Source: Mikania micrantha (taxonomy: Eukaryota > Streptophyta > Magnoliopsida > Asterales > Asteraceae). From it: DNA of 64,000 bases. The position numbers and the translations under genes were made by a program. The notes below the pieces were generated by a model, which was given only the letters and a program-made list of their open reading frames with translations, did no database searches and had not been told where the DNA came from. Within the stretch, counting starts at the first letter, position 1; the number at the start of each line of letters is the position of its first letter. Shown here piece after piece: positions 1-10,929 of this stretch. Location of the stretch: assembly GCA_009363875.1 (NCBI GenBank), contig CM018682.1, forward strand, positions 50,351,372 to 50,415,371. Reading direction: 5' to 3'.

Positions 1-108
1 GGTCATGATGCAATGGATCTTCAAACCCAGGAGGTTGATTGACATACACAACTTCATTAATCACACCATGAAGAAATGCACTCTTAACATCCATACACTT
101 GCGGAATC
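1..108 (-). pseudogene. Ty1/copia reverse transcriptase fragment
   Basis: The minus strand reads through the copia RT motif [10 protein letters not shown] and on to PPGFEDP, the conserved region just before the catalytic core of copia RTs. The fragment runs off the left edge of the window. On its upstream side, near position 108-113, it meets LTR-like sequence directly (GGATTCCGCA is shared with LTR-C near 2980), so this is a rearrangement junction and not a normal RT start. Nothing else of this pol is visible in the window. Confidence 0.8.
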
Positions 109-112
109 CGTA

Positions 113-534
113 AACGTGTCGATGTGTGTGTGAGAGTATGAAGAAGACAATGTAAATGATATGAAATCTCATTTCATCAGTATGATTACAAGACTTTTAA
201 TATGAAGAATGAAATCCAAACTCTCTCTCTCTCTCTAGATTCTAAGAATTTTCTTAATGTTGTGAATAAAGCACTTTACAAAAACAAACACATGCCTATA
301 TATAGGCAACTAGTATCAATAGTATCGACACTAGTAATGTCAGCAACTAATCATACCGATACTAATAGTATCGACAACACACATGTCGATACTACTAGTA
401 TCGATGGAACTATCAGCAATCAATACTAGAGAAATTCAATGGAAAATACAAAATACAATTCAAATACATGATCTAGACTTAAAACAATGTCTTAAGTAAT
501 CATCGAAAGCTGTTGATAAATCCGTGCACTAACA
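113..534 (-). repeat. copia LTR-A (partial, 3' LTR)
   Basis: On the minus strand the LTR begins TGTTAGTGCACGG at 534, immediately after a purine tract, as expected for a 3' LTR. It contains GATACTAATAGTATC palindromes at about 316-425 just upstream of a TATA box (CCTATATATAGG, 295-305), then a CT/GA microsatellite at about 220-238. The 3' end is lost: sequence resembling the end of LTR-C stops near 113, where RT coding sequence starts. No target-site duplication can be read. Confidence 0.65.
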
Positions 535-548
535 AACTCCCCCTTAGC
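535..548 (-). other. polypurine tract of LTR-A
   Basis: The minus strand reads GCTAAGGGGGAGTT directly before the TG of LTR-A. This is the expected plus-strand primer position for a copia element. The same tract (1047-1060) precedes LTR-B. Confidence 0.7.
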
Positions 549-613
549 AACATCTCGGTGATTATTCTCTGATCAGCTCTTTTGAGACAAACAGTAGCTT
601 CAAGCAAGTATCA

Positions 614-813
614 AAGTTTTAAAATCAGCTTTATATTCTTCCATTTTAGACTTATATTTTAATTAATTTGCTAAATACTGTTTAGCATTATCTTCTAAAC
701 ATTTGACATCAGCAATCAATGAATGACATACTCAGCCAACATATCCAGTTTGGCTACATATCCACAACATTTCAAACACTTTGGTTTTAGATTAACATTC
801 TTTATTGATGATA
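614..813 (-). pseudogene. tail of copia 3' accessory ORF (decayed)
   Basis: The minus strand shows a short frame with PKCLKC and DMLAEYVIH, followed after stops by a charged, coiled-coil-like stretch (KCLEDNAKQYLAN, then KSKMEEYKADF). It lies immediately upstream of the PPT and LTR-A, which is where the C-terminus of the 3' accessory ORF of these elements should be. I infer this identity from position and composition. It could instead be a gag zinc-knuckle remnant. Confidence 0.4.
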
Positions 814-1046
814 ATAGTATCGACACTAGTAATGTCAGCAACTAATCATACCGATACTAATAGTATTGACAACACACATGTCGATACCACTAGTATCGAT
901 GGAACTCACATCGATAGTATTAGTATCAGCAATCAATACTAGAGAAATTCAATGGAAAATACAAAATACAATTCAAATACATGATCTAGACTAAAAACAA
1001 TTCTTCAGTAATCATCGAAAGCTGCTGATAAATCCGTGCAGTAACA
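814..1046 (-). repeat. copia LTR-B (truncated), direct duplicate of LTR-A
   Basis: It starts TGTTACTGCACGG at 1046 on the minus strand after a PPT (1047-1060). Positions 814-1124 align with 319-613 almost base for base; the main difference is an extra segment carrying one more palindrome half (near 904-925). The LTR is cut at 814, before the TATA box, where the accessory-ORF tail belonging to LTR-A begins. This leaves two stacked PPT-LTR units. Confidence 0.65.
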
Positions 1047-1059
1047 GACTCCCCCTTAG

Positions 1060-1247
1060 CAACAGCTCGGTGATTATTCTCTGATCAGCTCTTTTGAGAC
1101 AAACAGTAGCTTCCAGCAAGTATCTTATGTCAGATCAAGATCTACAAGTCTCTGAAAATGTTTCTCCTCCTGGTCAAGTATTTGAGCTTTATTTTGAATT
1201 ATTGTAATCAAATAACAATAATAAATCACCCAAAGCTTTTACTAACT
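1060..1247 (-). pseudogene. COP2 accessory-ORF tail after pol deletion
   Basis: Between the gag end and the PPT of LTR-B the minus strand has a short open stretch (QEEKHFQRLVDLDLT then stop), charged and helix-prone, in the place of the 3' end of the accessory ORF. Everything from protease to RNase H is absent between it and gag. Confidence 0.35.
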
Positions 1248-2324
1248 TTATGTACCAACCGTCTCCTCCTTAGTAATAGCATGGGTGTGAGAATTAACAA
1301 CTATCCAAACCCTCTTTGGTTTGGGCTTCAATATAATTATTTCATTTTCTTGAAACTGGCATTCAGCTTCTTTGTTAATCTCATGATTAATATGATACCT
1401 TCTCTTTCCATCCATACTTGAATCATATATCTGATTATTCCAAGCTGGCTGAAATGATTGAGTATATGATTGAAAGCACATTGTATTTCTTTGTTTATAA
1501 CCACCATAAATTCTGTAGTTATTATGTTTCTCAATTGGAACAAAATATCTTGAATTAAAAACATATGGTTGATAAACTTTTTTAGGCTTCGTCTTTTCAT
1601 TTTGAAAATAATCATTAAAAGCCTTGGTCAATAAGTCAATTAAGTAGACATTCTCTGTCGTTTTCTTGTTGTTCCTTGACTTTCTTGACCTCCTCCTTTT
1701 CCTTTTCTTCGTTTGTTTCTCAAACTCAACAGTTTTGGATATTGACTTGAATACTTCCTTAGAAATATCAACATGATCTTTATCCATCCGCTTTTTCTAG
1801 AGTTTATATTTTTTCTTCAAATCTTCAATTTCTTTCTTCAATCTTGTATTTTCGTCTTTAAACAAATTAAATTCATCACATCTTTTATTTAATCTCATAA
1901 CTTCAGCTTTCAGCTCATCAATCTGATCTTTTAAATCAATAGTACCAATCTTCGATTTAGAATCGTTACACAAGTTGGCAATAGCAATCCAAAGATCTTT
2001 AGAATTCTTGATCTGCTTGAAAGTCTGAAAAATATCTTTGGAGATTGCCATAGAAAGCAAGGTAAAAGACTTCTTCTCACGATCATAACATTCCTTCTCA
2101 TCTTTATTTAATCTTGATGGATTTTTATAAACTTCCTTGAGCTTAGGTTGAAAATATCCATCAAATATATTAATTTTGATATTCGGATCAACAAGCTCGA
2201 GAAACGGTTCAAACTATGTACTCCAAGATGAAAAATCGCTAAACGAGAAAACAACCGGAAGATTTGACATATTTTCAATCTCCATTTTACTAAACAAAGT
2301 AGATAATTTTGAACAATTTGCCAT
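1248..2324 (-). pseudogene. COP2 gag, Ty1/copia
   Basis: The gag starts at the ATG at 2324 (MANCSKLS) and stays in one frame to 1248 with two internal stops (TAG near 2216 and TAG near 1798). It shows a copia gag core (SMAISKDIFQTFKQIKNS), a coiled coil (LKAEVMRLNKRC to KKEIEDLKKK), a basic patch (KKRKRRRSRKS) and a C-terminus ending near WIVVNSHTHAITKE. Protease, integrase and RT should follow but are missing: within about 60 bp the sequence passes to an accessory-ORF-like tail, the PPT and LTR-B. This is a large internal deletion derivative. The identification rests on layout and core similarity; the zinc knuckle is not clear. Confidence 0.65.
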
Positions 2325-2394
2325 TATGAATTCCCGAGAATAAATTTTCAACAGTTCAAAAAATTTTCTATGTCTTGTTTTTGTAGATACTGAC

Positions 2395-2620
2395 AATATC
2401 TATGACAGTCAACACAGATACTATCAGTCAACACTGATACTAATACTATCAATGAAAATCCTCTTATACTAATAGTATCAACAAAGATTCCACCGATACT
2501 AATAGTATCGATAAAGATTCCACCGATGCTAATAGTATCGAAAAAGATTCCATCGATACTAATAGTACAGCCCTTTCTTTCCTCCCTGCTATTCACGCAT
2601 CGATACTAATAGTATCGATG
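2395..2620. repeat. array of GATACTAATAGTATC palindromes in the COP2 leader
   Basis: About eight full or partial copies of a palindrome centred on GATACTAATAGTATC occur here, most spaced about 32 bp by AAGATTCCACC-type linkers. The last copy (near 2600-2620) extends to an almost perfect palindrome with ATCGAT on both sides. The array lies between the PBS and the gag ATG, so it would be in the genomic RNA leader. Confidence 0.85.
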
Positions 2621-2910
2621 CAAGAAAATGGCGGGAAAATCTGTTAGGTCCGCACAGATCGAAAAATCACAAAAATCCTTCTAAAATCTTCATTTTTGAG
2701 AGTTAGAAGTCGAATTTTATATCAATTTCTTCGTAATTCAAAATACACAACCATAGCCCCTCAATTTGATCAAGATCACATCTGAAAATCATCAATTTGT
2801 CTAAAAAAGTGGCTGCAAACTTTCATGTTCAACAAACTTTCAAATTTTGAATCTTCAACAATCCGAATCTATTTAAAACACACAATGTGATCTTAGAACC
2901 GAGCACTAAG

Positions 2911-2922
2911 GCTCTTATACCA
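2911..2922 (-). other. primer binding site of COP2
   Basis: The minus strand reads TGGTATAAGAGC two bases after the LTR-C end. It differs at one base from the usual initiator-Met tRNA PBS TGGTATCAGAGC. This orients LTR-C as the 5' LTR of the gag at 2324-1248. Confidence 0.75.
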
Positions 2923-2924
2923 CT

Positions 2925-3443
2925 TGAAAGTCCGTTTTTAGGATCTAAATAATTTCGTATATCATGACATCAAGTGCGGAATCCATAACATCATGTTTGA
3001 AGAAAAGTAAAATAGATCAAGAATAATAGAATTTGATACAATCAATGTAAACAATGTCTTCTCTTCTTGTATTAATTAGTAACATTCAGTAAGTACAATG
3101 AGAGAGAAATTACAATCTTTAAGAAAATTAGAATTATGTCTGAGATTGACACTAAGTTCATCTAAACTTAGCTATTTATAGACTGTTTTGTCGATACTAG
3201 TAATATCGACAAAACTATCTTCGATACTATTAATATCAATACAATCAATATCGATATTAACACTATTGACACATTCTATACTTGGATGAATTTCAAAAAC
3301 AAAATAAACTAACACAAAAAATTTAAACAAAAACATTATACTAAAAAAAATACAATAAACATAAAGATCTTCAATCTCAAATGAGCATAAATCTTCAGTC
3401 TTCAATTTAACAACTGAAGCTTGTTGCTATCAGGGTACTAACA
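2925..3443 (-). repeat. copia LTR-C
   Basis: The minus-strand LTR runs from TGTTAGTACCC (3443) to CTTTCA (2925), followed by the PBS. It carries palindrome copies at about 3186-3265, a TATA box (GTCTATAAATAGC, about 3171-3183) just downstream of them, and a leader with few G residues. No PPT precedes 3443; instead the COP1 accessory ORF runs up to it, so the 5' boundary may be off by some bases. It looks shared between COP1 (as 3' LTR) and COP2 (as 5' LTR). Confidence 0.6.
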
Positions 3444-3469
3444 CAAATGATCAATAATAAGTAATCTTG

Positions 3470-4010
3470 GGTACTGCAAAAAGCTCTCCTTTTCTATGGC
3501 AATAATCTATTTGACCATGGAATCAAAGATTAACTGACTAATATTGAATGGTTTATTCAACACTAGTGCAGTAATCAAACACTTAAATGGTCTGGATAAA
3601 GTATCAATTATTGATTTCCTGTTTGATAAGCACATAATAACAATATGGTAAACATATCTCTATTGCCGAAATAAATGCTTCTTTGCTAGTTGTGAAGCTT
3701 TGACATCACCATTGTAGCCCATTCGGTTGAACACTCCACAAATCAAGTCATTAGGAAGTGTTAATGGATCTTCATCAGAACACTAAAAATGCGAAGCAGT
3801 GCGTAGATCTTCCACAGAGAATTGTACTACAACATCTTCAATCTTGATTTAAGCACAGGTGGCTCAGAAGTGAAATCGAATTCTGCATGCTCCCAGAAGG
3901 AGGTTATGTGATTCATGATAATCACATGATTATCCGAAATGGCATGTGATATCATGGATCGTTTTAGAAATGATATGATCTCCACAAATGAGATGCTTCT
4001 TTCAGCTCCT
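3470..4010 (-). pseudogene. COP1 3' accessory ORF (decayed)
   Basis: Pieces in shifting minus-strand frames form one recognisable protein: SFWEHAEFDFTSEPP, then QFSVEDLRTA, then DLICGVFNRMGYNGDVK, then ITALVLNKPFNISQLIFDS, then FLQYPRLL. I recall this arrangement (FW, a VEDLR-like motif, an MGY motif, ALVLN, FDSM and YPR) from a protein encoded downstream of RNase H in Asteraceae copia elements; its function is not known to me. It is not gag, protease, RT or integrase, and it lies about 1.9 kb downstream of RNase H, before LTR-C. Several frameshifts and stops are present. A minus-strand TATA-like stretch (ACTATATAATG) lies near 4040-4052, just upstream. Confidence 0.55.
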
Positions 4011-4144
4011 CATCAACTAATGAAATGACATTGTGTTTGTCATTATATAGTCTTTGTTTGTAACAAAAACACAAAAGAAATCAACAAAATAGTATTCAAA
4101 AAAAATTGAAAAATTTAAAATTTTCCTAAAATTTTCCAAAGTAT

Positions 4145-4400
4145 ACATTTTATCGATACTGTTAGTATCAATGACATTAATATCATCGATACTAGTAGTA
4201 TCGATACACCGGGTATCATGAAACACTATGTTAAATTTTGAACAATTCTATCGCTACTATTAATATCGATACTAGTATCGATATTATTAATATCGATAAA
4301 ATATTATCGATATTAAGTCAGTGTACTACACTTTGAAAAATTTTGAAAAAGTTCATCAATACAATTAGTATCGATGACACTGTGTGCATTGATACTATTA
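4145..4400. repeat. palindrome cluster between COP1 RNase H and accessory ORF
   Basis: Copies of the GATACTA/TAGTATC palindrome lie at about 4150-4210, 4250-4315 and 4340-4400. Some have switched core (GATATTATTAATATC), with both arms changed together. Confidence 0.8.
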
Positions 4401-4719
4401 GTATCGATGTAAGAACACTCAGAACAATTTCAAATTTCAAAAATTTTGAATTGAAAAATTAATCAATAAAACCAATCAAATCTAATTCAGACATCACCGA
4501 ATAACAGCCCTTTGATTTTGCAGCAGATTAGTTCAATTTTAATGGTTTAAAATTCAAAAATTCGACGGATTCAAACAAGAAATTTGACTGTTAAAAATTG
4601 ATGAATTACCAGCTATTTCACTTAAAATGTGATACATATAAACTTAGGTAAAACAATCAGGATCAACAAGTAACACAACAACAATCTCGATGATAGTTTT
4701 TCACTGAAATGCACACAGT

Positions 4720-4860
4720 AGTATCGATACTATAAGTATCGATACTGATAGTATCGTTGCTATTTATAGTAAACAAGGATCATCGATACTACTAATATCG
4801 AAGGAACTGTGTTCATCGATTCTATCCTTATCGATACTAACAATATCGATGATAGTCAAA
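4720..4860. repeat. second palindrome cluster, with internal TATA-like site
   Basis: Five or more copies of the GATACTA/TAGTATC motif occur here. The minus strand contains TACTATAAATAGC (about 4750-4765) between them, the same arrangement as in LTR-A and LTR-C (palindromes next to a TATA box). It may be an LTR remnant or an internal promoter for the accessory ORF. Confidence 0.6.
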
Positions 4861-5953
4861 AATTGGAAACATAACTTAACTTATAATTTGTTTTAAAAAA
4901 CTTCAAACAAAACATTAAAAACACATGTTGTGAAAAATTAAGAAAAACACACTTAAAAGGTGAAATATAAAATATTTTAGAAATTTTTGTTTTTATAAAA
5001 TCTATAAAAATAAAATATTTTTGTCTTTTTGATAAAATCTTTGAAAAGACCCATATGAAATCACCTACAACTTATTTTTATAAAATTTCAAAGATTTTAA
5101 AAATTAACTTTATCAACACTATATACACATAAATATAATCGTATTAACCTATGCATCTAACATATAAGCAACATAATCAAATTATGAACAATTTAAATTT
5201 GGTTATTTAGGTAAAACTCAGAATACTTAACTAGATATTAACTTATTCAACCTCAGAATTGACTTAAATAAATACCAAACATAATTGACTTGGGTAATTT
5301 GAATTAAACACGAAATTCAATGAGTCTCACATTTAACTAGATATTAACTTATTCAACCTCAGAATTTAATGAGGATAAAATATATACTGCCATTGATATT
5401 TTCACATATATAATAAAATACTGAAATGAAAATTTATCATTTTGATTAAACTTTTCAGAACAATAAATTAATTGAACGCACTAGTGATAAAAGGTCTATG
5501 TGAATCACACAACATAGACTCACTATGCATGTAAATGAATGAATCCTTTGAATTTCCATGTATATATTGACATATAACAAAGAAAATTCAATATATGTTT
5601 CAAAAGATCATTGATGGCATTATATGTATATTTATAAATCAACTCTCAATCCATTTTTGTTGAAATCAGTTAGTCCTAGTCTATTTTAAGGTAGAGAACC
5701 CATTAAACCATTAAATTTATTTAATTTGTTGCTTAGTATCATTCAAATTTAAGTATATAAGTTTATCCAATTGTCAAACTAAAATTTTCAACTTAATCAT
5801 ATATCACTTATATGTTTTAATACACAAATTAAACATTATCAAATACACATGTATAATTTTGAAAGATAAAACTAAAAGTTAAAGTAAAAGTAAAACTAAC
5901 TTTCAAGTGTAATTTTTCAAAAGTTTTCCTTCAAAATCGATCATCCCAAGTCC
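4861..5953. other. AT-rich non-coding spacer of COP1
   Basis: There is no coding potential on either strand. The sequence is AT-rich with short repeated phrases (TTTAACTAGATATTAACTTATTC occurs twice, near 5225 and 5332, with variations). It separates RNase H from the palindrome clusters and accessory ORF. Confidence 0.6.
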
Positions 5954-7351
5954 TTACACAAGAGAAGAAAATCGGGCTGAATCAAAGGCTTTTGTGAAAA
6001 TGTCAGCAATGTTGTCGACTATATTGATTTTCAAAAGTTGGACTAACTTTTTCTCTGAACAATCTAGAATAAAATGATGTCTAATATCATTGTGCTTTGT
6101 TCTCTTAAGTGAAACTGGATTTTCAGTTACGGGTATTGCAACTATATTATAAACAAAGATAGGGGTTGTTGTAAACTTTAAACTGTAATCTTGCATTTGT
6201 TGTTGAATCAACAAAACTTGTGAACAACAACTTGAAGCAGCAACATACTAAGCCTCACAAGTAGAGATGGCTACAGTTAGTTGCTTATTACATTGCCGGG
6301 TTACAAGTTTATTCCCAAAAAATGGACAACCCCAAGTAGTTGACTTCCTGTCAAGATTGCAGCCACCATAGACAGAATCTGAAAAGGCAATAAAATTCAT
6401 ACTATCATCATAAGGGTTCCAAAGTCAAAGACTTCGTTTTCCTTCAGATAGCAAAAAATTCATTTCACTTATTTGATATGGGAATACTATGGTTTCGCTT
6501 GAAACCTGGAACACAAACAAACAGCAAACATGATGTCAGGTCTAGAAGCAGTTAAATACATTAAGTAACCAATCATTGAACGATATAGATGTTGACCAAC
6601 ATCTATACCATTCTCATCATTCCATAAATTATGATGAGTATAAATAGGGGTAGAAATGGATGTACAATCATTCATCTTGAACTTGTTCAAGATGTCATAT
6701 ACATATTTACTTTGATGAATAAAAAAGCCATCCTTCTTCTGATCTATTTGAATCCCAAGAAAGGAAGCAAGCTCTCCCATTACACTCATTTCAAATTTCT
6801 TCTTAATGACTATTTAAAAATCTTTCCATAATTGTTCATTTGTGCTCAAAAAATAATATCATCCATATATATCTGCACAGTCAGAATATCATCATTCTTC
6901 TTAATGATGAATAAAGTGCTGTCAATCTTTCCCCTTAAAAATCCATTGTCCAGCAGATGCGTTGACAATGTTTCATACCACGCCCTGGTGGTTCAGCAAC
7001 ATAAACTTCTTCTTTCACTTTGCCGTACAAAAAGACGCTCTTAGCATCCAGTTGAAACATTTTGAACTTTTTGAAACTGGAATAAGAATGAAACAATCTA
7101 ATGGCTTCTATTCTTGCTACAGGAGCATAAACTTCATCCTAATCAGTGCCCTGCTGTTGATTGAATCCTTGAACAACAAGCCTAGCCTTGTTTCTGACAA
7201 TTTTTCCTTTGTCATCCTTTTTACACTTATAAACCCATCTGGCACCTATGGGAATGACATCTTCAGGACAATCAACCACCTTCCAAACTCCCAATTTCTC
7301 AAACTGGCTTAATTCCTCTTCCATGGTAGTAATACAGGAAGGCTCCTTCAA
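5954..7351 (-). pseudogene. COP1 reverse transcriptase and RNase H
   Basis: The minus strand carries, in order, the copia RT start (WKVVDCPEDVIPIGARWVYK, then ARLVVQGF), a decayed core (QLDAKSVFLYGKV; YMDDIIF corresponds to the catalytic YVDD, about 6860-6885), thumb and connection (FLGIQIDQKKDGFFIHQSKY; YLMYLTASRPDIMFAV), then RNase H (VAISTCEA, SLKRTKHNDIRHHF, DNIADIFTKA). The reading frame is broken by several stops and shifts (for example near 7138, 6485 and 6260), so no active enzyme can be made. These domains would copy element RNA and remove the RNA strand in the cytoplasmic particle. Confidence 0.9.
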
Positions 7352-7429
7352 TTCTCTTTTTATATTCTTTAGTTCTACTTGACTTATAAAGCATGAATAT
7401 AAGCATGAATTTATAGTCTCCTAAATTTC

Positions 7430-8640
7430 TTACAATAAAACTTCATCATCTTCACCTTGAACTTGATGGCTTCTAGTTCTAACTCTAGAATTCAAATCAC
7501 CAATGATGTTTTCAATTGGATACTCTCCATTAATTCTACGAGTCATAATTTCTTCCACATCTATCTCATCTTCAAGATTTGTAATATGATTTTTTTCTTC
7601 AGGTAAAATCTCCCCCCTGAATTTCAGATTCAATAATGATGGATCACTTGTTGAATTATGAAATTCATCATCAGAATGTGACACTTGAGAAACTTCAACT
7701 TGTTTAGAACAAAAGAAGAAGAATAATCAACTTGTAAGACAGAATAACTTCCTTTAGAGGAATTAAAAACAAATCTAGGAAATAAGGAACCATGAATATT
7801 AATAGTATCACTCAAAGACTCAGCAAGATCATTCGAAGGTGAAGGAAGCAATTTATGAAAACAGTGGAATACTGATTCATAATCAAACAGCCAATCTAGA
7901 CCACATCCAGGTAAAGTTTTATTGAATCGACATACTGTAACTTCATATGCTTCTTCGATAACTCTAATTGCCATATTAAGAACTCATTTGTTCATAGAGT
8001 TAGCCGAATATCCCAAAAATATTCCATCCGTCACCTTCGGCTCAAATTTTGGAGTATAAAGTTTCATATATGTACATGTAGCTTCAAAAGGTTCCAAATG
8101 AGCAATGTTACACTTTCTGCCTATAAGCAATATATAAGATGTCTTAACATGCTTCTTGACTGTTAACAAGCGGTTTGATGTGTAGCATGCAGTATTGACC
8201 GCTTCAGCCCAAATGTGATCGGAAGATGAGAGTCTTTAAGCATTGTTCTTGCAGTTTCAATCAAAGTACGATTCTTCCATTAAGCAATAGGGGTGTATGG
8301 AGCACTTAACTGATGTGTAATACCATTCTGAATGCAAAACAACTCATATTGTGATTCTTGAATTCTGTTCCATTATCACTACTCAAAAATTTGACTTGTG
8401 TAGAAAATTCATTCTCTATCCTGATAATCAAATTCTTCAAGATTTCAGGAGTCTCCGATTTCGCTGCTAAAATTAAAACCCAATAAAATCTAGAAAAATC
8501 GTCAGTAACGACTAATGAAAAAGATTTTCCACCTAAACTCTTAACTGAAAATGGACCAAAAAGATCCATATGTAACATAGTTAGAGGTGTGTTGATGGAA
8601 TTTTCAACTTTAGGCTTATATGATTGTCTGCGTTATTTCC
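7430..8640 (-). pseudogene. COP1 integrase
   Basis: The minus strand shows the integrase core starting MLHMDLFGPF (first catalytic D), with SSDNGTEFKN carrying the second D near 8380. The C-terminal region includes LLIGRK, then FEPKVTDGIFLGYSANS near 8000. A polar linker towards RT follows (DEFHNSTSDPS, IENIIGDLNSRVRTRS near 7480). Frameshifts near 8310 and 7980 break it. The order integrase before RT identifies the element as Ty1/copia and not Ty3/gypsy. Confidence 0.88.
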
Positions 8641-9190
8641 CCTTTTTACAAGAGATACAGTGGTCAGACATCACAAAAGACTGGGATGGAACACCTTCAA
8701 CAAAACCATTTCTAATCAAAAAATTCATTTTTCTTAAATGAACATGTCTTATCCGTCTGTTCCATGAAATTGAATCTTTTTCAGTAGCTTTAGAGAAGAA
8801 ACATGTAATTTGAGAAGATAATGAAGCAGAAGACGTGTCTAGTTGATGTGTCTAGGAGCTGTAATAACCATCCAGTCTTCAGGTATCATCACAACAGGAT
8901 TCATAAGGTAACATGCTTTGTTATCAAATATGATAGAATATTCCTTATCACAAACTTGTGAAACACTCAATAAATTATGTTTGAGTTGTTCCACAAAGCT
9001 GACATCCTCAAAGCTTATTCTGTCATTTGATAACACTCCCTCTTTTGTAATATAGCCTCCAGTGTTACCAACAAACTTAACATATACTCCTTTTTTTTCT
9101 TTTAATATTTGTCAAAAGATCCATATTTCTAGTCATGTGTCAAGAACATCCACTATCAATGTATCATATATTCTGTTGAGCACAAGATAA
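8641..9190 (-). pseudogene. COP1 protease and GAG-pre-integrase region
   Basis: Near 9150-9165 the minus strand reads YIDSGCS followed by a stop and HMTRN, the copia aspartic protease active site (DSG). It is followed by GGYITKEGVLSNDRISF and the pre-integrase motif LKHNLLSVSQVCD. Downstream are remnants of the integrase zinc region (RRIRHVHLRK-like, degenerate, about 8700-8740). Stops interrupt the frame at several points. Confidence 0.8.
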
Positions 9191-9860
9191 TGAGTCCCGC
9201 ACATATAAAAATAAATTAATGAGAAACTGGATTCCATGCCTTAGTCTTATGACTTTTGACATGGATTTGAGAAACAGATTGAGTTCCAGAAGTTAAACAA
9301 ACAGTTGAATCAATAGAAACTTTTGCCTTAGCATTCCAAATTTGATTAGGAATTAGCTTGTAAGGAATAGTCTCGTTCTAATGTTTCACCATTGGTTTAA
9401 CAGATTTAGTCACTCTCTTTGAGACAATTTTTGATTTAACAAAATTAATCAGCTTTGAATTTCCAAAAGTTCATTTGGGTGTGAAAACAAATGGTTTAAC
9501 ACATTTCTTTTCCACAAGTGGAAAAGAATGAACAGACTTCACTGGCTTTGAATGATGTTTCGATGTTGAAGTATGTGCAGTGAATGCTGTGGTAATGAAG
9601 TTAATCAAGTTAATTAGCTTGGTAGGTGTTTTCTTCGTACTTCTCTTGGAATGACCAACTTCTAATTGATTAGGATCCTTTGGTATATGTATTTTCTGAA
9701 CCTTAGACTTTGAACTATACCCATGTGACAAAGTAGCTATAGGTCCATTGCTACCAGATTATTTAAACTCAACAGTTTTACCACCATGTACAGCCTGATT
9801 CACAAGTGGAAATACTTGGGAAGAAGAAGTTTGTGATGAAGATAATGAACTTTTATTTAT
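9191..9860 (-). pseudogene. COP1 gag C-terminal part (truncated)
   Basis: The minus strand encodes a basic, Ser/Lys/Pro-rich region (KSKVQKIHIPKDPNQ, then SKHHSKPVKSVHSFP, then KKCVKPFVFTPK) of the kind found between gag and protease in copia polyproteins. Upstream, beyond about 9860-9950, the sequence passes into an unrelated gypsy LTR fragment, so the gag N-terminus, PBS and 5' LTR of COP1 are missing. Confidence 0.6.
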
Positions 9861-9959
9861 GAAAAAATCAGCATTGGATTGTTAACATCTGTACAGTTAG
9901 TCATGGTAGTCATAGACAAGGATAGATCAGTGTGTACTTGTATTCAATATTCCAATGTG

Positions 9960-10925
9960 ATTAATGTGTTCATGTTTGTATGGTATAGGATTTTCATTAG
10001 CTAGGAACAAGTATATATATTATTTAATTACAGTCGATTACCCTAGGCAAGGACAGTATTGAATTATATCGAAACAGTGGTAGGCTGGCGGCTGATAAGG
10101 CAGGTAGCTGGACTCTACGTATGCCCTATACATATATTGCGTTCGGTGTAATAGGATAGTGTTAGTGCGTAGTGTAAAGACGAGTAGTATGACAAACAAA
10201 TCATTTAGACAAATCGTAATGCGTAAGCGAGACTCGGTATCATTATGGGTGACGATCCGTAATGATATTAATGTCGAACTTATAATTGCGAGTAAACATC
10301 AATAAATACATAAAACTACCAAAAACGTATGTAATTGCGGGTATACACGTAACTATATTCGTTAAACGGTTCAAAAACGAATGAACAACAAAAATAAGTA
10401 AAATATTATATTTTACGTTTTACAATTTTTAAACTCATCTAAAACAATCAAAAAAATTCTAAATTTCAAAGAAAAATATTCGTTTACGTAACGATAACGA
10501 TGTGTATGTAAAACTACTCAAAACCGACATCGAGCGAGATCAAATACGCATGAGACCACTCGGGGTATAAAACCCTAAATTCAATCCCTTTCCTCATTTA
10601 TTTCACCCAACAACTCACTTTCTCTCCCTAAAATCTGGTTCTACTCTCTCACTATAACTTTCATCCACAAAATCACCAAGAACACTTTCATTTCTTCATC
10701 AAATCGTTCAAGTAATATATGAAAACAATCGTCTCGTTGAATGGAATCTTGTAGTACAAAGGAACATGCCTAATTCGAACTAATTTGGCCGGAATCATAG
10801 AGAAAACGTACAGTCTGTAGGGTTTTACACTATTCATCATCTTCTTGATATATAACCGGTTGATGGTCGTTAAAAGCCTTGCTATCAACGATTTGGGGAC
10901 CTAGATTAGTCAAAGAGGGACTGAG
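9960..10925 (+). repeat. LF1: gypsy LTR fragment, plus orientation
   Basis: The fragment has the U3 landmarks of the GYP3-type LTR in plus orientation: a promoter cassette (10079-10135), a GTGACGAT palindrome (10238-10268), then a pyrimidine-rich leader with a second TATA (GGGGTATAAAACCC near 10564-10577) and TTTCTCTCCC. Both ends are truncated. I found no terminal TG/CA or target-site duplication. Confidence 0.55.
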
Positions 10926-10929
10926 ATTG

